Source: Neorhodopirellula pilleata
GTDB lineage: Bacteria > Planctomycetota > Planctomycetia > Pirellulales > Pirellulaceae
Reading direction: 5' to 3'
Length of the DNA stretch: 64,000 bases
NCBI RefSeq assembly: GCF_007859915.1
Contig: NZ_SJPM01000001.1
Span: forward strand, 49,492-113,491
Positions 32,832 to 42,600 of this stretch are shown piece after piece (within the stretch, counting starts at the first letter, position 1; each line of letters starts with the position of its first letter). A model generated the notes under the pieces. It did no database searches. It worked only from the letters and a program-made list of their open reading frames with translations, and was not told the DNA's origin. The position numbers were made by a program, and so were the translations under genes.

Positions 32832-35201
32832 ATGGTGTCGTCTCTATCCAACGAACCGATCGATGACGATTCCCAACGGCTCGAACTTGCCCTGATGGAA
32901 TTGGCGTCGATTGCACCGGTCGAGAATCTGCGACAGATCCGTGAGTTGATCCAGAATATCGATCCAAATGTGGGAGCCGAAGGGACCCAATCGCAGCCGC
33001 TGATTGCCGATTCAAGAGGCGTGCCGGTCGTCCAGAATCTTGCGATCGAGCTGATTGTCGAACTGATTAAAATGGACCTTTCAACCGTTTTCGAAGTCGC
33101 TGCCGAAACGTCGCGACCTCCGGTCCGCGAACTTGACGACTACTTGAATCACTTCGCCGACTGGCTACCTCGGAATCGCGTGCCGCTGTCGTTGGTTTTG
33201 GAATATCGGCAATGTGAACAGTCGATCGGACGCTTCCGAAGTTGGACGGACGAATCGGTCTGTTTTCCTCATCTGAGCGATCATTTTAAGCGATTCGCAG
33301 ATGCGGAATCCCCGCGCGAGATAGCATCGAACGATCACGATACCGACGAACAAGTCGCCCGCGACGCGATCATCCACGCGATGCAACCGGGCGAAGTGAT
33401 GGACGATTTTGAAATCATCCGGCGGTTGGGAAAGGGTTCGTTCGCCAGCGTTTACTTAGCACGCCAACAATCGATGGCACGCTTGGTCGCATTGAAACTC
33501 TCTCGTCGTCGAGGTAACGAATCTCGGACGCTGGCGAAATTCGATCATCCGCATATTGTTCGCGTGTTTGATGAGCGACAAGCGGCGTCCTCGCCCGTGT
33601 CCTTGTTGTACATGGAGTATTTAGCGGGTGGCACGTTGGGCGACGTCGTCAAACGTGTTCGGGAGACCCGTCCGGAAGATCGCTGCGGCACGATGTTGCT
33701 GGCCGCCGTCGATCAAAACTTACTCGATGCCGCACAACAGATCCCGGCACATTCACAAATACGCGACTTCATCGCCACGGCGGATTGGACATCGGTGGTG
33801 GCATGGATCGGGGTGCAATTGAGCCAAGGTTTGCAAGCGGCTCATCAAGAAGGCGTGCTGCACCGTGATCTCAAACCGGCCAACGTTTTGTTGTCCGCCG
33901 AAGGCCAAGTCAAGTTGGCCGATTTCAATGTCAGCGTGATGACACAGCCCGACACGAGTTCAACAAGCGATCAGGTCGGCGGCTCGATCGCCTACATGGC
34001 ACCGGAACATATCGAGGCGATGATGCGAGCCCGGGGCACCAATCCTACCGCCACGTCGTCTTACGATGACTGCCAGCCCGATGTCGGCACACCTGCGGAT
34101 CTGTATTCGGTCGGCGTGTTGTTGTGGGAATTGTGGCGAGGTGAAAGACCGTTTTCATGTGAAGACGACTTTGAAAGCCAAGATGACATGCTGCAGGCGC
34201 ATTGGAGGTCGCGGCAACTTTGGCAAGCTGACGAATTCGACACACATGATCGAGCCATCAATGGTAGCGATAGCATCCTTCATGACGTGCTGACACGATG
34301 TTTGGATGTTGTCCCGAGCCGCCGGCCGGCCGACGGAGCTGAATTGGCGGGGCGATTGCGTTTGGCGTTGTGCCCACGCGCGGCCCGTTTCATTCTTCCT
34401 CCCCATGATTCGTGGGACGCGTTCCTGTCGCGTCAATCAGTTTGGTTGGTGGCCATGACTGCGATCCTGGTTCCCAACATCGCCGCCGCAATTTTCAATT
34501 TCTACTACAACCACGCGGCCGTTATCGCTTCGCATCCGGGCATGAAAACGGGGTTCTTCCATTTGGCCAGCGTAGTCAATGCGGTCGCATTTCCGATCGG
34601 AGCGGCCGCGATGGTCGTGACGGCGTTTCCGGTCGCCCGATCGATGAAACGGTTGCGTCTTCGCGTCGGAGCCAGTCCGAAGGATTTGAATCGTTTGATG
34701 GAATTGCCGCCGCGAGCCGCTTGGATCGGGTTGACGTTATGGATGGTCGCCGCACTGATTTACCCGGGAATGTTGAGCGGTTGGTATGGCGAATTCAGTA
34801 AACTCGAAGCCCTGCACTTCTTTGGTTCGCTCTTGGTGTGCGGCGGCGTCGCGGCGGTGTACCCGTTTTTTGCGTTAACCGTTCTCTGCACCCGAGTTTA
34901 CTATCCCGCGATGGTGCGACACGACGTTCGTGACGATTCATTCGATTGGCGTGGTCGGTTGTTGCTGCGGCGGTGCGGACATTACCTGTTTCTGGCCGCT
35001 GGCATCCCGTTGCTGGCGATCCTGTTGTTGCTCAGTCGTGAATCGATGGCCCGCCCAGTCGTCGCCATCGCCGTCGTGGCCACCGGATGCGGATTGCTCG
35101 CCGCTTGGCTGGCACACGGTTACGTGATGACCGTATGGGATACCCTCGCCGATGTGCTCTCCAACCGCCGCCGATCGATCCCAGGACTGCGGGAAGACTG
35201 A
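32832..35201 (+). CDS. Membrane Ser/Thr kinase with DFN motif, divergent from an ECF sigma factor
   Basis: About 789 residues, starting at ATG 32832. Residues 1-190 are a helical part I cannot assign. The kinase domain (about 195-515) has LGKGSFASVYLA, VALKLSRRR with the ATP-binding Lys, VLHRDLKPANVLL and AYMAPEHIEAM. The magnesium motif reads LADFNVSVM: DFN instead of DFG. The catalytic Asp residues are kept, so activity is plausible with altered loop dynamics. There are about 45 extra residues between the hinge and the HRD motif. The C-terminal 260 residues hold about six membrane helices, so the kinase is anchored and may sense membrane state. The likely partner is the sigma factor encoded divergently at 32039-32734. 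Confidence 0.9.
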   Translation: MVSSLSNEPIDDDSQRLELALMELASIAPVENLRQIRELIQNIDPNVGAEGTQSQPLIADSRGVPVVQNLAIELIVELIKMDLSTVFEVAAETSRPPVRELDDYLNHFADWLPRNRVPLSLVLEYRQCEQSIGRFRSWTDESVCFPHLSDHFKRFADAESPREIASNDHDTDEQVARDAIIHAMQPGEVMDDFEIIRRLGKGSFASVYLARQQSMARLVALKLSRRRGNESRTLAKFDHPHIVRVFDERQAASSPVSLLYMEYLAGGTLGDVVKRVRETRPEDRCGTMLLAAVDQNLLDAAQQIPAHSQIRDFIATADWTSVVAWIGVQLSQGLQAAHQEGVLHRDLKPANVLLSAEGQVKLADFNVSVMTQPDTSSTSDQVGGSIAYMAPEHIEAMMRARGTNPTATSSYDDCQPDVGTPADLYSVGVLLWELWRGERPFSCEDDFESQDDMLQAHWRSRQLWQADEFDTHDRAINGSDSILHDVLTRCLDVVPSRRPADGAELAGRLRLALCPRAARFILPPHDSWDAFLSRQSVWLVAMTAILVPNIAAAIFNFYYNHAAVIASHPGMKTGFFHLASVVNAVAFPIGAAAMVVTAFPVARSMKRLRLRVGASPKDLNRLMELPPRAAWIGLTLWMVAALIYPGMLSGWYGEFSKLEALHFFGSLLVCGGVAAVYPFFALTVLCTRVYYPAMVRHDVRDDSFDWRGRLLLRRCGHYLFLAAGIPLLAILLLLSRESMARPVVAIAVVATGCGLLAAWLAHGYVMTVWDTLADVLSNRRRSIPGLRED

Positions 35202-35205
35202 AAAT

Positions 35206-35245
35206 AAAACAAAAAAGGGAAGCTCAAGTCATCTTGAGCTTCCCT
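35206..35245 (-). terminator. Rho-independent terminator for the minus-strand gene at 35275
   Basis: GGGAAGCTCAAG-TCAT-CTTGAGCTTCCC (35217-35244) is a perfect 12-bp stem with a 4-nt loop. On the minus strand it is followed by TTTTTTGTTTTATTTT, about 30 bases after the stop of the gene at 35275-35793. It may also end the plus-strand kinase message, but there the T-run is missing. Confidence 0.88.
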
Positions 35246-35274
35246 GGATGCGAGGTCGTCTGGTTTGGGCCGTT

Positions 35275-35793
35275 TCAGTCCATGAGGAATCCGGTCCGTT
35301 CGCTGATCATCAGGATCCACTCCGAGGACGCGATGGGTCGGTCGACTCCGCCGGTCAACATCAGGATACTTGCCAAGTCGTCAGTGCAGTTGAACTCTAG
35401 ATCCGGCTCGCTCATCTTCAGTCCCAAACCCGACCCGATCACCAACCCGCGGGCGTCGTTGATGTTCAATGGTCGGGATCGCAGGCCGCTGACTTCCAAC
35501 AAGAAACCGAGTTCCTCACCGACCTTCGCGGTATTGACTCGAATGCCGGAAACTTCCAGCAAGAATCCCAATTCCTCGGGCGTCATCGGTTGATTGCCGA
35601 TGCCCATCTTGGCGGCAACTTCCATCACGACGACGGCTCGTTCATCGACGGCACGGTTGAGTGCTTTGACGCCCGACACCTCCAGCAAGAAGGAGTCTTT
35701 CGGCGGGGTGCGATAGTCGGCTGCGGGGACGCTCGAGGCGGCGACGAACAGGCTGGCGGCGACGGTCAGGGCGGCAACGATTTGAATCTTCAT
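35275..35793 (-). CDS. Small exported protein with three LLEVSG repeats
   Basis: 172 residues, family unknown to me. A clear signal peptide (MKIQIVAALTVAASLFVAAS) ends near SVPAA. The mature part contains three near-identical segments: DSFLLEVSGV, ELGFLLEVSGI and ELGFLLEVSGL, the last two preceded by EE. Between them are N-rich or charged connectors (VKALNRAVDE; RVNTAKVGE; RSRPLNINDARG). The C-terminus echoes the unit in RTGFLMD. At the DNA level the repeats are also alike, as if from duplication. The gene is monocistronic, followed by a strong terminator, and the preceding 120 bases are AT-rich with T-runs. It is probably secreted to the periplasm; the function is unknown. Confidence 0.75.
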   Translation of the reverse strand: MKIQIVAALTVAASLFVAASSVPAADYRTPPKDSFLLEVSGVKALNRAVDERAVVVMEVAAKMGIGNQPMTPEELGFLLEVSGIRVNTAKVGEELGFLLEVSGLRSRPLNINDARGLVIGSGLGLKMSEPDLEFNCTDDLASILMLTGGVDRPIASSEWILMISERTGFLMD

Positions 35794-35951
35794 GGTTTCT
35801 CTCCGGTCGGGGGTTGTTTGAAAAAATCAGTGACGTCTTCGTCACAATCAACCCAGCGGAGGATTCTCAGATTCGTTACATCGATTTTCAAAAAGTTTTT
35901 TTTCTTAGGATCTTGCCGGTCTTCACCTGCCCTGTTTGATCGATTTGTCAT

Positions 35952-37082
35952 TTACCAACTTACCGCGAAACAAACCTCACAACGGTTTCTCGCCAACTGC
36001 CGAACTTCGAGCTGTTTTGGTTTCCAACGCATGACCTCGTCGCACCATCGAGGGATTTGGTCCGCCCGGGAGTAATTCCCGAGTTTCATCGTGATCAAAC
36101 ATCCCCGGATGTTGGTTTCCCGGCTGTCAACGATGTTTCGCACCGTGCTCAACGTCGCGTCCGGTTTGACGTTCGAATCGACCAACAACCATTTCGCGTC
36201 CCGATAAACCCGGCGAGGCAAGTCTCCGGCGCGGGTGGCGAAGTGCTGGAAACGCGGGTGCTCGGCGATGCGAGGATCCATTTCCGCCGGATCGATGCCG
36301 ATCACATTGAGCCCCATCTCCAGCAACCGCCCGCAAGCGCCGCCGGGGGCGCTGCCGACCTCGACCGCCAAGTCGCCTGGGCGCAGATCAAAGCCGCTCC
36401 AGGTGATCGCTTCGGCGGCTTTGTAGTACGCTCTTGAGATCGGTTCAAACTCCGGTGCAACGGGTTGAATCCCGCCCGGCCATCGGCTCGGCCAATGGGT
36501 CGCCGTGTGGATGCCGAAAAACCACTCTGAGGGATCGACCAAGACCACGTCGAGGATCGATTCACTCGGCTGAGCGATCTGATTGGCGGTGGCGCAGCGA
36601 AACAGGTTCTCGGGAGCTAACTGCAAGATTCTCGCCGCTACCGCCTTGGCGACTTCGTCGATCTCCGGTTCGAAATCAAAACGACCGATCGGGGCCCGAT
36701 CCCGCGGCCACACATGCAATTGATCGATCGGCAAACGCACCGATTCGACGGATTGGAAGAGTTGCTCGATCAACGAATCGCCCTGGTCGCCCTTGGCATT
36801 TCCGAGTGAGCGGCAGCACGTGCGAATGAAGATCCCGGTCGGCGGCGGGAGCTCTCGATCGTGTTTTGCGGTCACAAAGCCCGGCCGAGAGAACGCCAAC
36901 CGCCAACCCGCCTCAGCGATCTGTTCTTTGACGAGCCCTTCGGCTCCATGGGCGCAGGTCATCATCGCAAAACTGGGCCCGTCGTTCGGCGGCGGTGTTT
37001 CGCTCGGAAGCTCGGGCGACGGCACAGCACGTGACTGCGATTTTGCGATCGCATTGGCCCATGGATTTGGTTTTTCGGTCAT
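35952..37082 (-). CDS. RlmM-like SAM-dependent rRNA methyltransferase
   Basis: About 376 residues from MTEKPNPWAN (ATG at 37080-37082), preferred over a start at 37151. The first part (about 45-130) is a THUMP-like region: MMTCAHGAEGLVKEQIAEAG and IFIRTCCRSLG. The C-terminal half is an FtsJ-type Rossmann methyltransferase with LAVEVGSAPGGACGRLLEMG near 250 (SAM motif I), VIGIDPAEMD, LLVDSNVKPD near 310, CLITMKLGNYS near 335 and LEVRQLARNRCEVCF at the end. The Lys/Asp/Lys/Glu series used by FtsJ-like 2'-O-methyltransferases can be traced. By layout it matches RlmM, which methylates C2498 of 23S rRNA; the target here is inference. Confidence 0.78.
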   Translation of the reverse strand: MTEKPNPWANAIAKSQSRAVPSPELPSETPPPNDGPSFAMMTCAHGAEGLVKEQIAEAGWRLAFSRPGFVTAKHDRELPPPTGIFIRTCCRSLGNAKGDQGDSLIEQLFQSVESVRLPIDQLHVWPRDRAPIGRFDFEPEIDEVAKAVAARILQLAPENLFRCATANQIAQPSESILDVVLVDPSEWFFGIHTATHWPSRWPGGIQPVAPEFEPISRAYYKAAEAITWSGFDLRPGDLAVEVGSAPGGACGRLLEMGLNVIGIDPAEMDPRIAEHPRFQHFATRAGDLPRRVYRDAKWLLVDSNVKPDATLSTVRNIVDSRETNIRGCLITMKLGNYSRADQIPRWCDEVMRWKPKQLEVRQLARNRCEVCFAVSW

Positions 37083-37438
37083 CAAACGGTGTCGAGCTAG
37101 CAGGATGTAACGTCGATCACCACCTGGGGCGATCCGACGGTCCGTTAACATAACCGCGACGGTCGTTTTGGTTAATCGACCGAGCCGCGTTTTTCGGGTC
37201 TGACATCACATTACGGGCAGGTGATGGTGACTTTCAAACGCCAACCTGGTGGGAGAACGCCCCGGTTTGATGTTCAGGCCCGCTGGCTCGGTCCACCGAA
37301 ACCGGGGAACTTCAGTCTGTCAAAAAAAACGACATTATTTTGGCACTGACCGTCCAAAACGAGTAAACAACCATATCTCCGTTGCCATATCTCCGTTGAT
37401 TGTCCCCTGATTTCTTTCTCGTTTTTCCTGCCGCGAAA
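37083..37438. promoter_or_regulatory. Divergent region with a perfect 14-bp tandem repeat before the sigma gene
   Basis: The 356-bp space between the methyltransferase and sigma-factor genes contains two perfect head-to-tail copies of CCATATCTCCGTTG (37371-37384 and 37385-37398), 40 bases before the sigma start. Upstream of them is a hairpin (CCCCGGTTT near 37260 with AAACCGGGG near 37303) and a run of eight A. The tandem copies could be an operator or the product of slippage. No promoter boxes are certain. Confidence 0.5.
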
Positions 37439-37966
37439 ATGTTGCCATCGAAATCTGAGCGGCTGGTTGAACTCCTTTCCCAGCATCACGATTCGCTGTA
37501 CCGCTATATTTTCTCGCTGGTCGGAAACGCGCACGATGCTCGCGACGTTTTGCAAGAGACCTCGTTCGCACTCTACGAAAAGTGGGACCAGTTTGATTCG
37601 TCGCGGCCTTTTTTACCATGGGCGTACAAGTTCGCTTACATCCATGTGCTCAAGTGGCGAGCGGCGCGGGCGAAGCACTGCCCGACGCTCGACGCGGACG
37701 TGATTGAATTACTCGCCGTCGAGCGACAACAAGAGGAATCCCAGCTGGCTGCACGGTTGGACGTCCTAGAAAATTGTTTGTCTCAGTTGCCCGACAAGGA
37801 CCGTGAGTTGGTTCAAGATCGATACTTTCGCGGCATCACTCCCGACGAACTTGTCGATCATCGCCGAACCAGCCGACGAACCTTGTTTCGGGAATTGCAG
37901 CGTGTTCGACACCTATTGATGGCCTGCATCGAACGCAAACTACAACAAGATCCGGAGCCGGCATGA
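37439..37966 (+). CDS. ECF-type sigma factor, Rhodopirellula/Verrucomicrobium group
   Basis: 175 residues from ATG 37439 (MLPSKSERLVELLSQH); a longer frame to 37400 has a poor start. The sigma-2 region has LYRYIFSLVGNAHDARDVLQ followed by ETSFALYEKWDQFD and FLPWAYKFAYIHVLKWR; the sigma-4 region has CLSQLPDKDRELVQDRYFRG and RTSRRTLFRELQRVRHLL. The pattern fits the family of short sigma factors common in Rhodopirellula and Verrucomicrobia. Its last codons overlap the next start by four bases (ATGA), and that next gene encodes a FecR-type membrane protein, the usual anti-sigma-like partner. The four genes to 44381 look like one operon, so the factor may control its own cluster. Confidence 0.92.
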   Translation: MLPSKSERLVELLSQHHDSLYRYIFSLVGNAHDARDVLQETSFALYEKWDQFDSSRPFLPWAYKFAYIHVLKWRAARAKHCPTLDADVIELLAVERQQEESQLAARLDVLENCLSQLPDKDRELVQDRYFRGITPDELVDHRRTSRRTLFRELQRVRHLLMACIERKLQQDPEPA

Positions 37967-39642
37967 CGAACGATCCAACCCGTGAACGCCTCGAATCGCT
38001 CTTGTCGGCTCGCATCGATGATGGACTATCCGAAGATCAAGCCGAAGAACTGAACTTCTTGCTTCGTGATGACCCCGAGAATCGGCGGTTCTATTTGCAA
38101 TACATGGATGTGCAGGCTCGTTTGACGAGCCCCCCGGTCGAACCCGGAGAAGAATCGCTTGACTGGCGATCGGCCTGGTCGGTGCTCGCATCATCCGATG
38201 ACCAAGGTGATGCTTCGCAACGTTCGCATCGGGCGAATGCCACCCGACTAACGAAGTGGACCCCTTGGGTCTTGGCCGCTGCATCGGTGATCGGTTTCCT
38301 GGCTTTCGATTTCACATTCCGGAAGACCACGACACAACGAATCACTCCGATTTCTGTGACAGGGCAGCCGGTCCGACTGATCAGTTCGGCGGGTGCGGAA
38401 TTGTTCAACGAACGATTGCCTCCTCTGGGCGGAACGATCCAGTACGATCGCGAATACACTCTCGTCAATGGTTTGCTGACCCTCGAATTCCCTTGCGGTG
38501 CCCAGGCCATTCTTGAATCCCCGAGTATCATCGAGATCGTCGATCCGATGCGGATGATGGTCAAAGCCGGCAGGTGTAGCCTTTACGCACCCGAAGGTGC
38601 CGAGGGTTTTCAAATCGACACCCCAACGAATCGAATCGTTGACCGCGGGACGCGTTTCAGCGTCACGGTAAACGACGACGGCGACGCCGAGGTACAAGTC
38701 GTCGAAGGGATCGCCGAAGTCGAACCGCTGGGCGATGAATCAAACATGACAAAACCCGTTCGTTTGTCGCAGCGAGATGCGATGCGATTGAACGGTTCGG
38801 CAATGAAGGAAATCGAGTTCCGAAACGATGACTATCGTTCGATGTTGCCTGATCGAGTGGTCGGCTATCAGGTCGACGATCCGACTTCAGCGAGAACGGT
38901 ATTATCCGGCCTATCGATTCAACGTGGCGGCGTTCTGATGCGATACTCCGGTGACGAACTGATCGGCTCACGAGCGATTCACTTTAGTGCACCGAAGGAT
39001 CGATTCGGAGTTTGTATCACTGCCGATAGCGATGAAAACAATCTCAGCGGGAGCCTGGCTTCGCGATTGCTGCTCAATGCGGGATGGATCAACCCCGGAG
39101 GTTCCGAAGTGCCTTTAGACGCAGCACCCGAGATAACGCAACCTGACCGATCAACGGCCGATACGATCAGTCACTCCGGAACAATGGGGCTCGGCGTGAA
39201 GTTCGATCGGCCTGTATTGAACGGCCCCGGACCAGATGTGGTTCTTTTCGAGATTCAGTCTTTGATCGAGCATCCTGCGGGCGACGCTTTTCATGTCAGT
39301 CCGCTCGTTTGGAGACCCGGTCTTCGATCAAGCACGGTGCGAAACTACGACTTGACGACCAAAACCCCTGGTGTGATACCGGTCGGCCCGATCAAGCTCG
39401 TTCGTTTTTCATCGTATCTTCGCCATCAAGGTAAAGAGTCATCAACGTCCGTTGAAACTTATGATCCCGCCCGTACCTTTTATGCGATAGCAACGGGAAT
39501 CGACCTCAGCGATTTGGGTTATGATATGGGTGACTCCGTTGGTGGTCTTTTTTTTCAAGATGCATCGGATAATGAGACGCATTTCGACCCGACGTTAATC
39601 TTGGGTCTTCCTGAAACGATTGATCGGATTCAAAAACAATGA
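37963..39642 (+). CDS. FecR-domain membrane protein (anti-sigma-like)
   Basis: 559 residues. The cytoplasmic head (about 1-90) resembles anti-sigma zinc-less helical domains: SARIDDGLSEDQAEELNFLL then RDDPENRRFYLQYMDVQARL. One membrane helix lies at about 98-118 (WVLAAASVIGFLAFDF). Then comes a periplasmic FecR domain with LEFPCGAQAILESPSIIEIV near 170, GRCSLYAPEGAEGFQIDTP near 205 and the hallmark RIVDRGTRFSVTVNDDGDAEV near 226. The remaining C-terminal 270 residues are beta-rich and unassigned. It is coupled by 4-base overlaps to the sigma factor before it and to the PSD1-type gene after it. The arrangement is sigma, membrane FecR partner, and probable target genes. Confidence 0.88.
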   Translation: MTNDPTRERLESLLSARIDDGLSEDQAEELNFLLRDDPENRRFYLQYMDVQARLTSPPVEPGEESLDWRSAWSVLASSDDQGDASQRSHRANATRLTKWTPWVLAAASVIGFLAFDFTFRKTTTQRITPISVTGQPVRLISSAGAELFNERLPPLGGTIQYDREYTLVNGLLTLEFPCGAQAILESPSIIEIVDPMRMMVKAGRCSLYAPEGAEGFQIDTPTNRIVDRGTRFSVTVNDDGDAEVQVVEGIAEVEPLGDESNMTKPVRLSQRDAMRLNGSAMKEIEFRNDDYRSMLPDRVVGYQVDDPTSARTVLSGLSIQRGGVLMRYSGDELIGSRAIHFSAPKDRFGVCITADSDENNLSGSLASRLLLNAGWINPGGSEVPLDAAPEITQPDRSTADTISHSGTMGLGVKFDRPVLNGPGPDVVLFEIQSLIEHPAGDAFHVSPLVWRPGLRSSTVRNYDLTTKTPGVIPVGPIKLVRFSSYLRHQGKESSTSVETYDPARTFYAIATGIDLSDLGYDMGDSVGGLFFQDASDNETHFDPTLILGLPETIDRIQKQ

Positions 39643-42600
39643 GGCACCTGATTTTGCAATCGATCCAGCGAACCTTGTTGGTGATGGCCGGTTTCCTTTC
39701 GGTCGGCTCGGTTCATTCCGCCGATATCCCATCCCAACACGTGACATTTTTTGAGAACAAGGTTCGACCTCTGCTCGCCGAACATTGCTTCGAATGCCAT
39801 AGCGAAGACGAGGCGTCCGGCGAACTTCGGTTGGATTCGTTCGGCGATATGCTTCTCGGTGGTGAGTCTGGGGCCGCGATCGTGCCCGGCAAGCCGGGCG
39901 AAAGCGTTCTGATCGAAGCGATCAATTATGAGTCCTTCGAGATGCCGCCGGACGAAAAATTATCTGATGCGGACATCGAAACTCTCACGCGTTGGGTCGC
40001 CATCGGAGCACCTTGGCCGGGAGCCGACCCGAACGCACCGGTTAGGAAACGCGAACACTTCGATGAACAAGATCGCGCCTGGTGGGCGATCCAGCCGATT
40101 ACCGCGCAGGCGCCACCTCGTGCCGAAGCGAAATGGGCCGATTGGGCACGAAACGAGATCGACCTGTTCACGCTCGCCAAGATGCAATCCGAAGGACTCA
40201 CGCCCGCACCCGAAGCGTCGCGACGCGATCTCGTTCGTCGTGTTTATTTGCAGACCGTGGGTTTGCCGCCGACGCCAGAGCAAGTCGACGAGTTTTTGAA
40301 TGACCCGCCTGAAGATGCCTACGACCGCTTGGTCGATCGACTGCTCGAATCAAAAGGCTACGGCGAACACGTCGCTCGCCAATGGCTCGACTTGGCTCGC
40401 TATGCCGAGAGCGATGGATACCGAGCCGACGAATACCGACCGCACGCGTGGCGTTATCGCGACTACGTCATCAAGTCATTCAACGACGACAAACCGTATG
40501 ACCGTTTCGTTCAAGAACAACTCGCCGCCGATGAGATGTTTCCCGACGATCTGGACGCGCAGGTCGGGCTGACGTTCTTACGTCATTGGGTCTATGAATG
40601 GAATATCCGCGATGCACCGACGCAGTGGAACACGATCATCGAGGACCTCACCGACACGACCGCCGACGTGTTCTTAGGACTCGGCCTGCAGTGTGCGAAA
40701 TGCCATAACCACAAGTTCGATCCACTGTTGCAAAAAGACTATTTTCGGCTGCGTGCGTTCTTCGATCCCGTCATGCCCGTGGATCTGCCGTGGGCGACGA
40801 ACGATCAGATCGAACGGTATCAACAAGCACTTGCCAAATGGGAGGCCAATACGCAAACGATCCGCGATCAGATCGCCGAGATCGAAAATCCATATCGTGA
40901 AAAATACCGCAACATCGCGATCGATCGGTTTCCCGAAGACGTCCAAGCGATCGCACGCAAAGCGACCGAAGACCGAACGCCTTACGAAGCTCAAATCGCC
41001 TACCTGGTTCAACGCCAAGTCCAGGAAGAATACGACCGACTGAACAGCTACATCAAGGCCGACGATAAGGAGAAACTCGTCGTACTTCGCAAACAACTCA
41101 GCGAATACGATGCGAACAAACCCGCCGCATTGCCGGTGATCATGGCGGTCCGTGATCAAAGTAAAACGCCGCCGCCGACGGTGATCCCTAAACGGAAAAA
41201 CGACCTGATCCTGCCGGGAATCCCCACCATTTTGACGCCCGAGCCGATGCCGATCGAATCGGTGTCCGAGACGTCGACCGGACGTCGGACCGCATTGGCC
41301 AAATGGATTACCGACCCCGCGAATCCGTTGACCGCCCGCGTCATCGCCAACCGGGTTTGGCAGCTTCATTTCGGTCGCGGCTTGGCCGCTAACACGAGTG
41401 ACTTCGGCGTCTTGGGCGGACCGCCGACGCACCCGGAACTGCTCGATTGGTTGGCGACGCAATTGGTTACCGACGGATGGAGCCTGAAGGCACTGCACCG
41501 GCGAGTTCTGTTGTCGGCCACATTCCGGCAATCAACGGAGCATCCTCAATTCACCGCCTATTCGACCATCGACCCTGCCAATGATTATTACTGGCGTCGC
41601 AACACGACTCGTCTGTCGGCCGAACAGATTCGCGATTCGTTGCTGGCCGTCAGTGGAAAGCTGAAAGATCGCAATGGCGGTGGTGGAGTTCATGGCGATT
41701 CGCCTTACCGCAGCGTTTACATGCAAGTGCGCCGGAATTCGCCCGACGAACTGCTTGCCAGTTTTGACCTGCCCTTGTTTTTCAATAGCAACTCGTCACG
41801 GAACACGACCACGACGCCGATCCAGTCGTTGTTGATGTTCAATAGCGATCGCATGCTCGGTCACGCCCGCAAGTTTGCCCAGCGAATCTCAAGTCAGTCC
41901 GATCAATTGGAAGACCAGATCGCGTCCGCATGGAACCTAGCATTTGCTCGTCCACCGACCAAAGGAGAAACTCAAGCGTCGCTCGCGTTCATCAAAACGC
42001 AAACGGATCGCTTGCGAGCGATCGAATCCAAAAAGCAGGAACAGACGACAGCGATCGAAACGTCCAAGCTTCCGTATCGTGACGGGCAAGCGGTCAAGTT
42101 CGCCGTCAAAGATCCGACATTGCAATTGATCGTCCACGACGACGAGCGTTTGAACGTCTCGGACTTCACCGTCGAAGCGTTCTTTCAACTCCAATCGGTC
42201 GACAACGGCGGTGAGGTTCGCACGCTCGTGGCTAAATGGAATCGTTCCAAAGACAAGACCGGTTGGCGGTTCGGAGTGACCGGCAAAGGGTCACGGAGGA
42301 AACCCCAAACGTTGGTTTTGCAAGCGTTCGGAAAACTGCAAAACGGCAAGGTCGGCGAAGCCGCAATCTTCTCGGACCAACACATCGAGATGGACACGCC
42401 CTACTACGCGTCGGCAAGTGTCAAGTTAGCGACCGGCGACCAACCCGGTACGGTTACCTTTTTCCTCAAAGACCTATCCAACGATGATGAACCGCTAGGT
42501 ACCGCAGTCATCGAACACACGCTCGCCGGTGACATCGGGAACGCCTCACCATTGACGATCGGACGCGTCGCCGGAAATCAACCTGCGGTCTTCGATGGGC

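Noticed and set aside
40674..41531. 285-codon open frame antisense to the PSD1-type gene
   Set aside because: It is a shadow of conserved DUF1549/DUF1553 coding sequence with an Arg/Asp-rich, patternless product.
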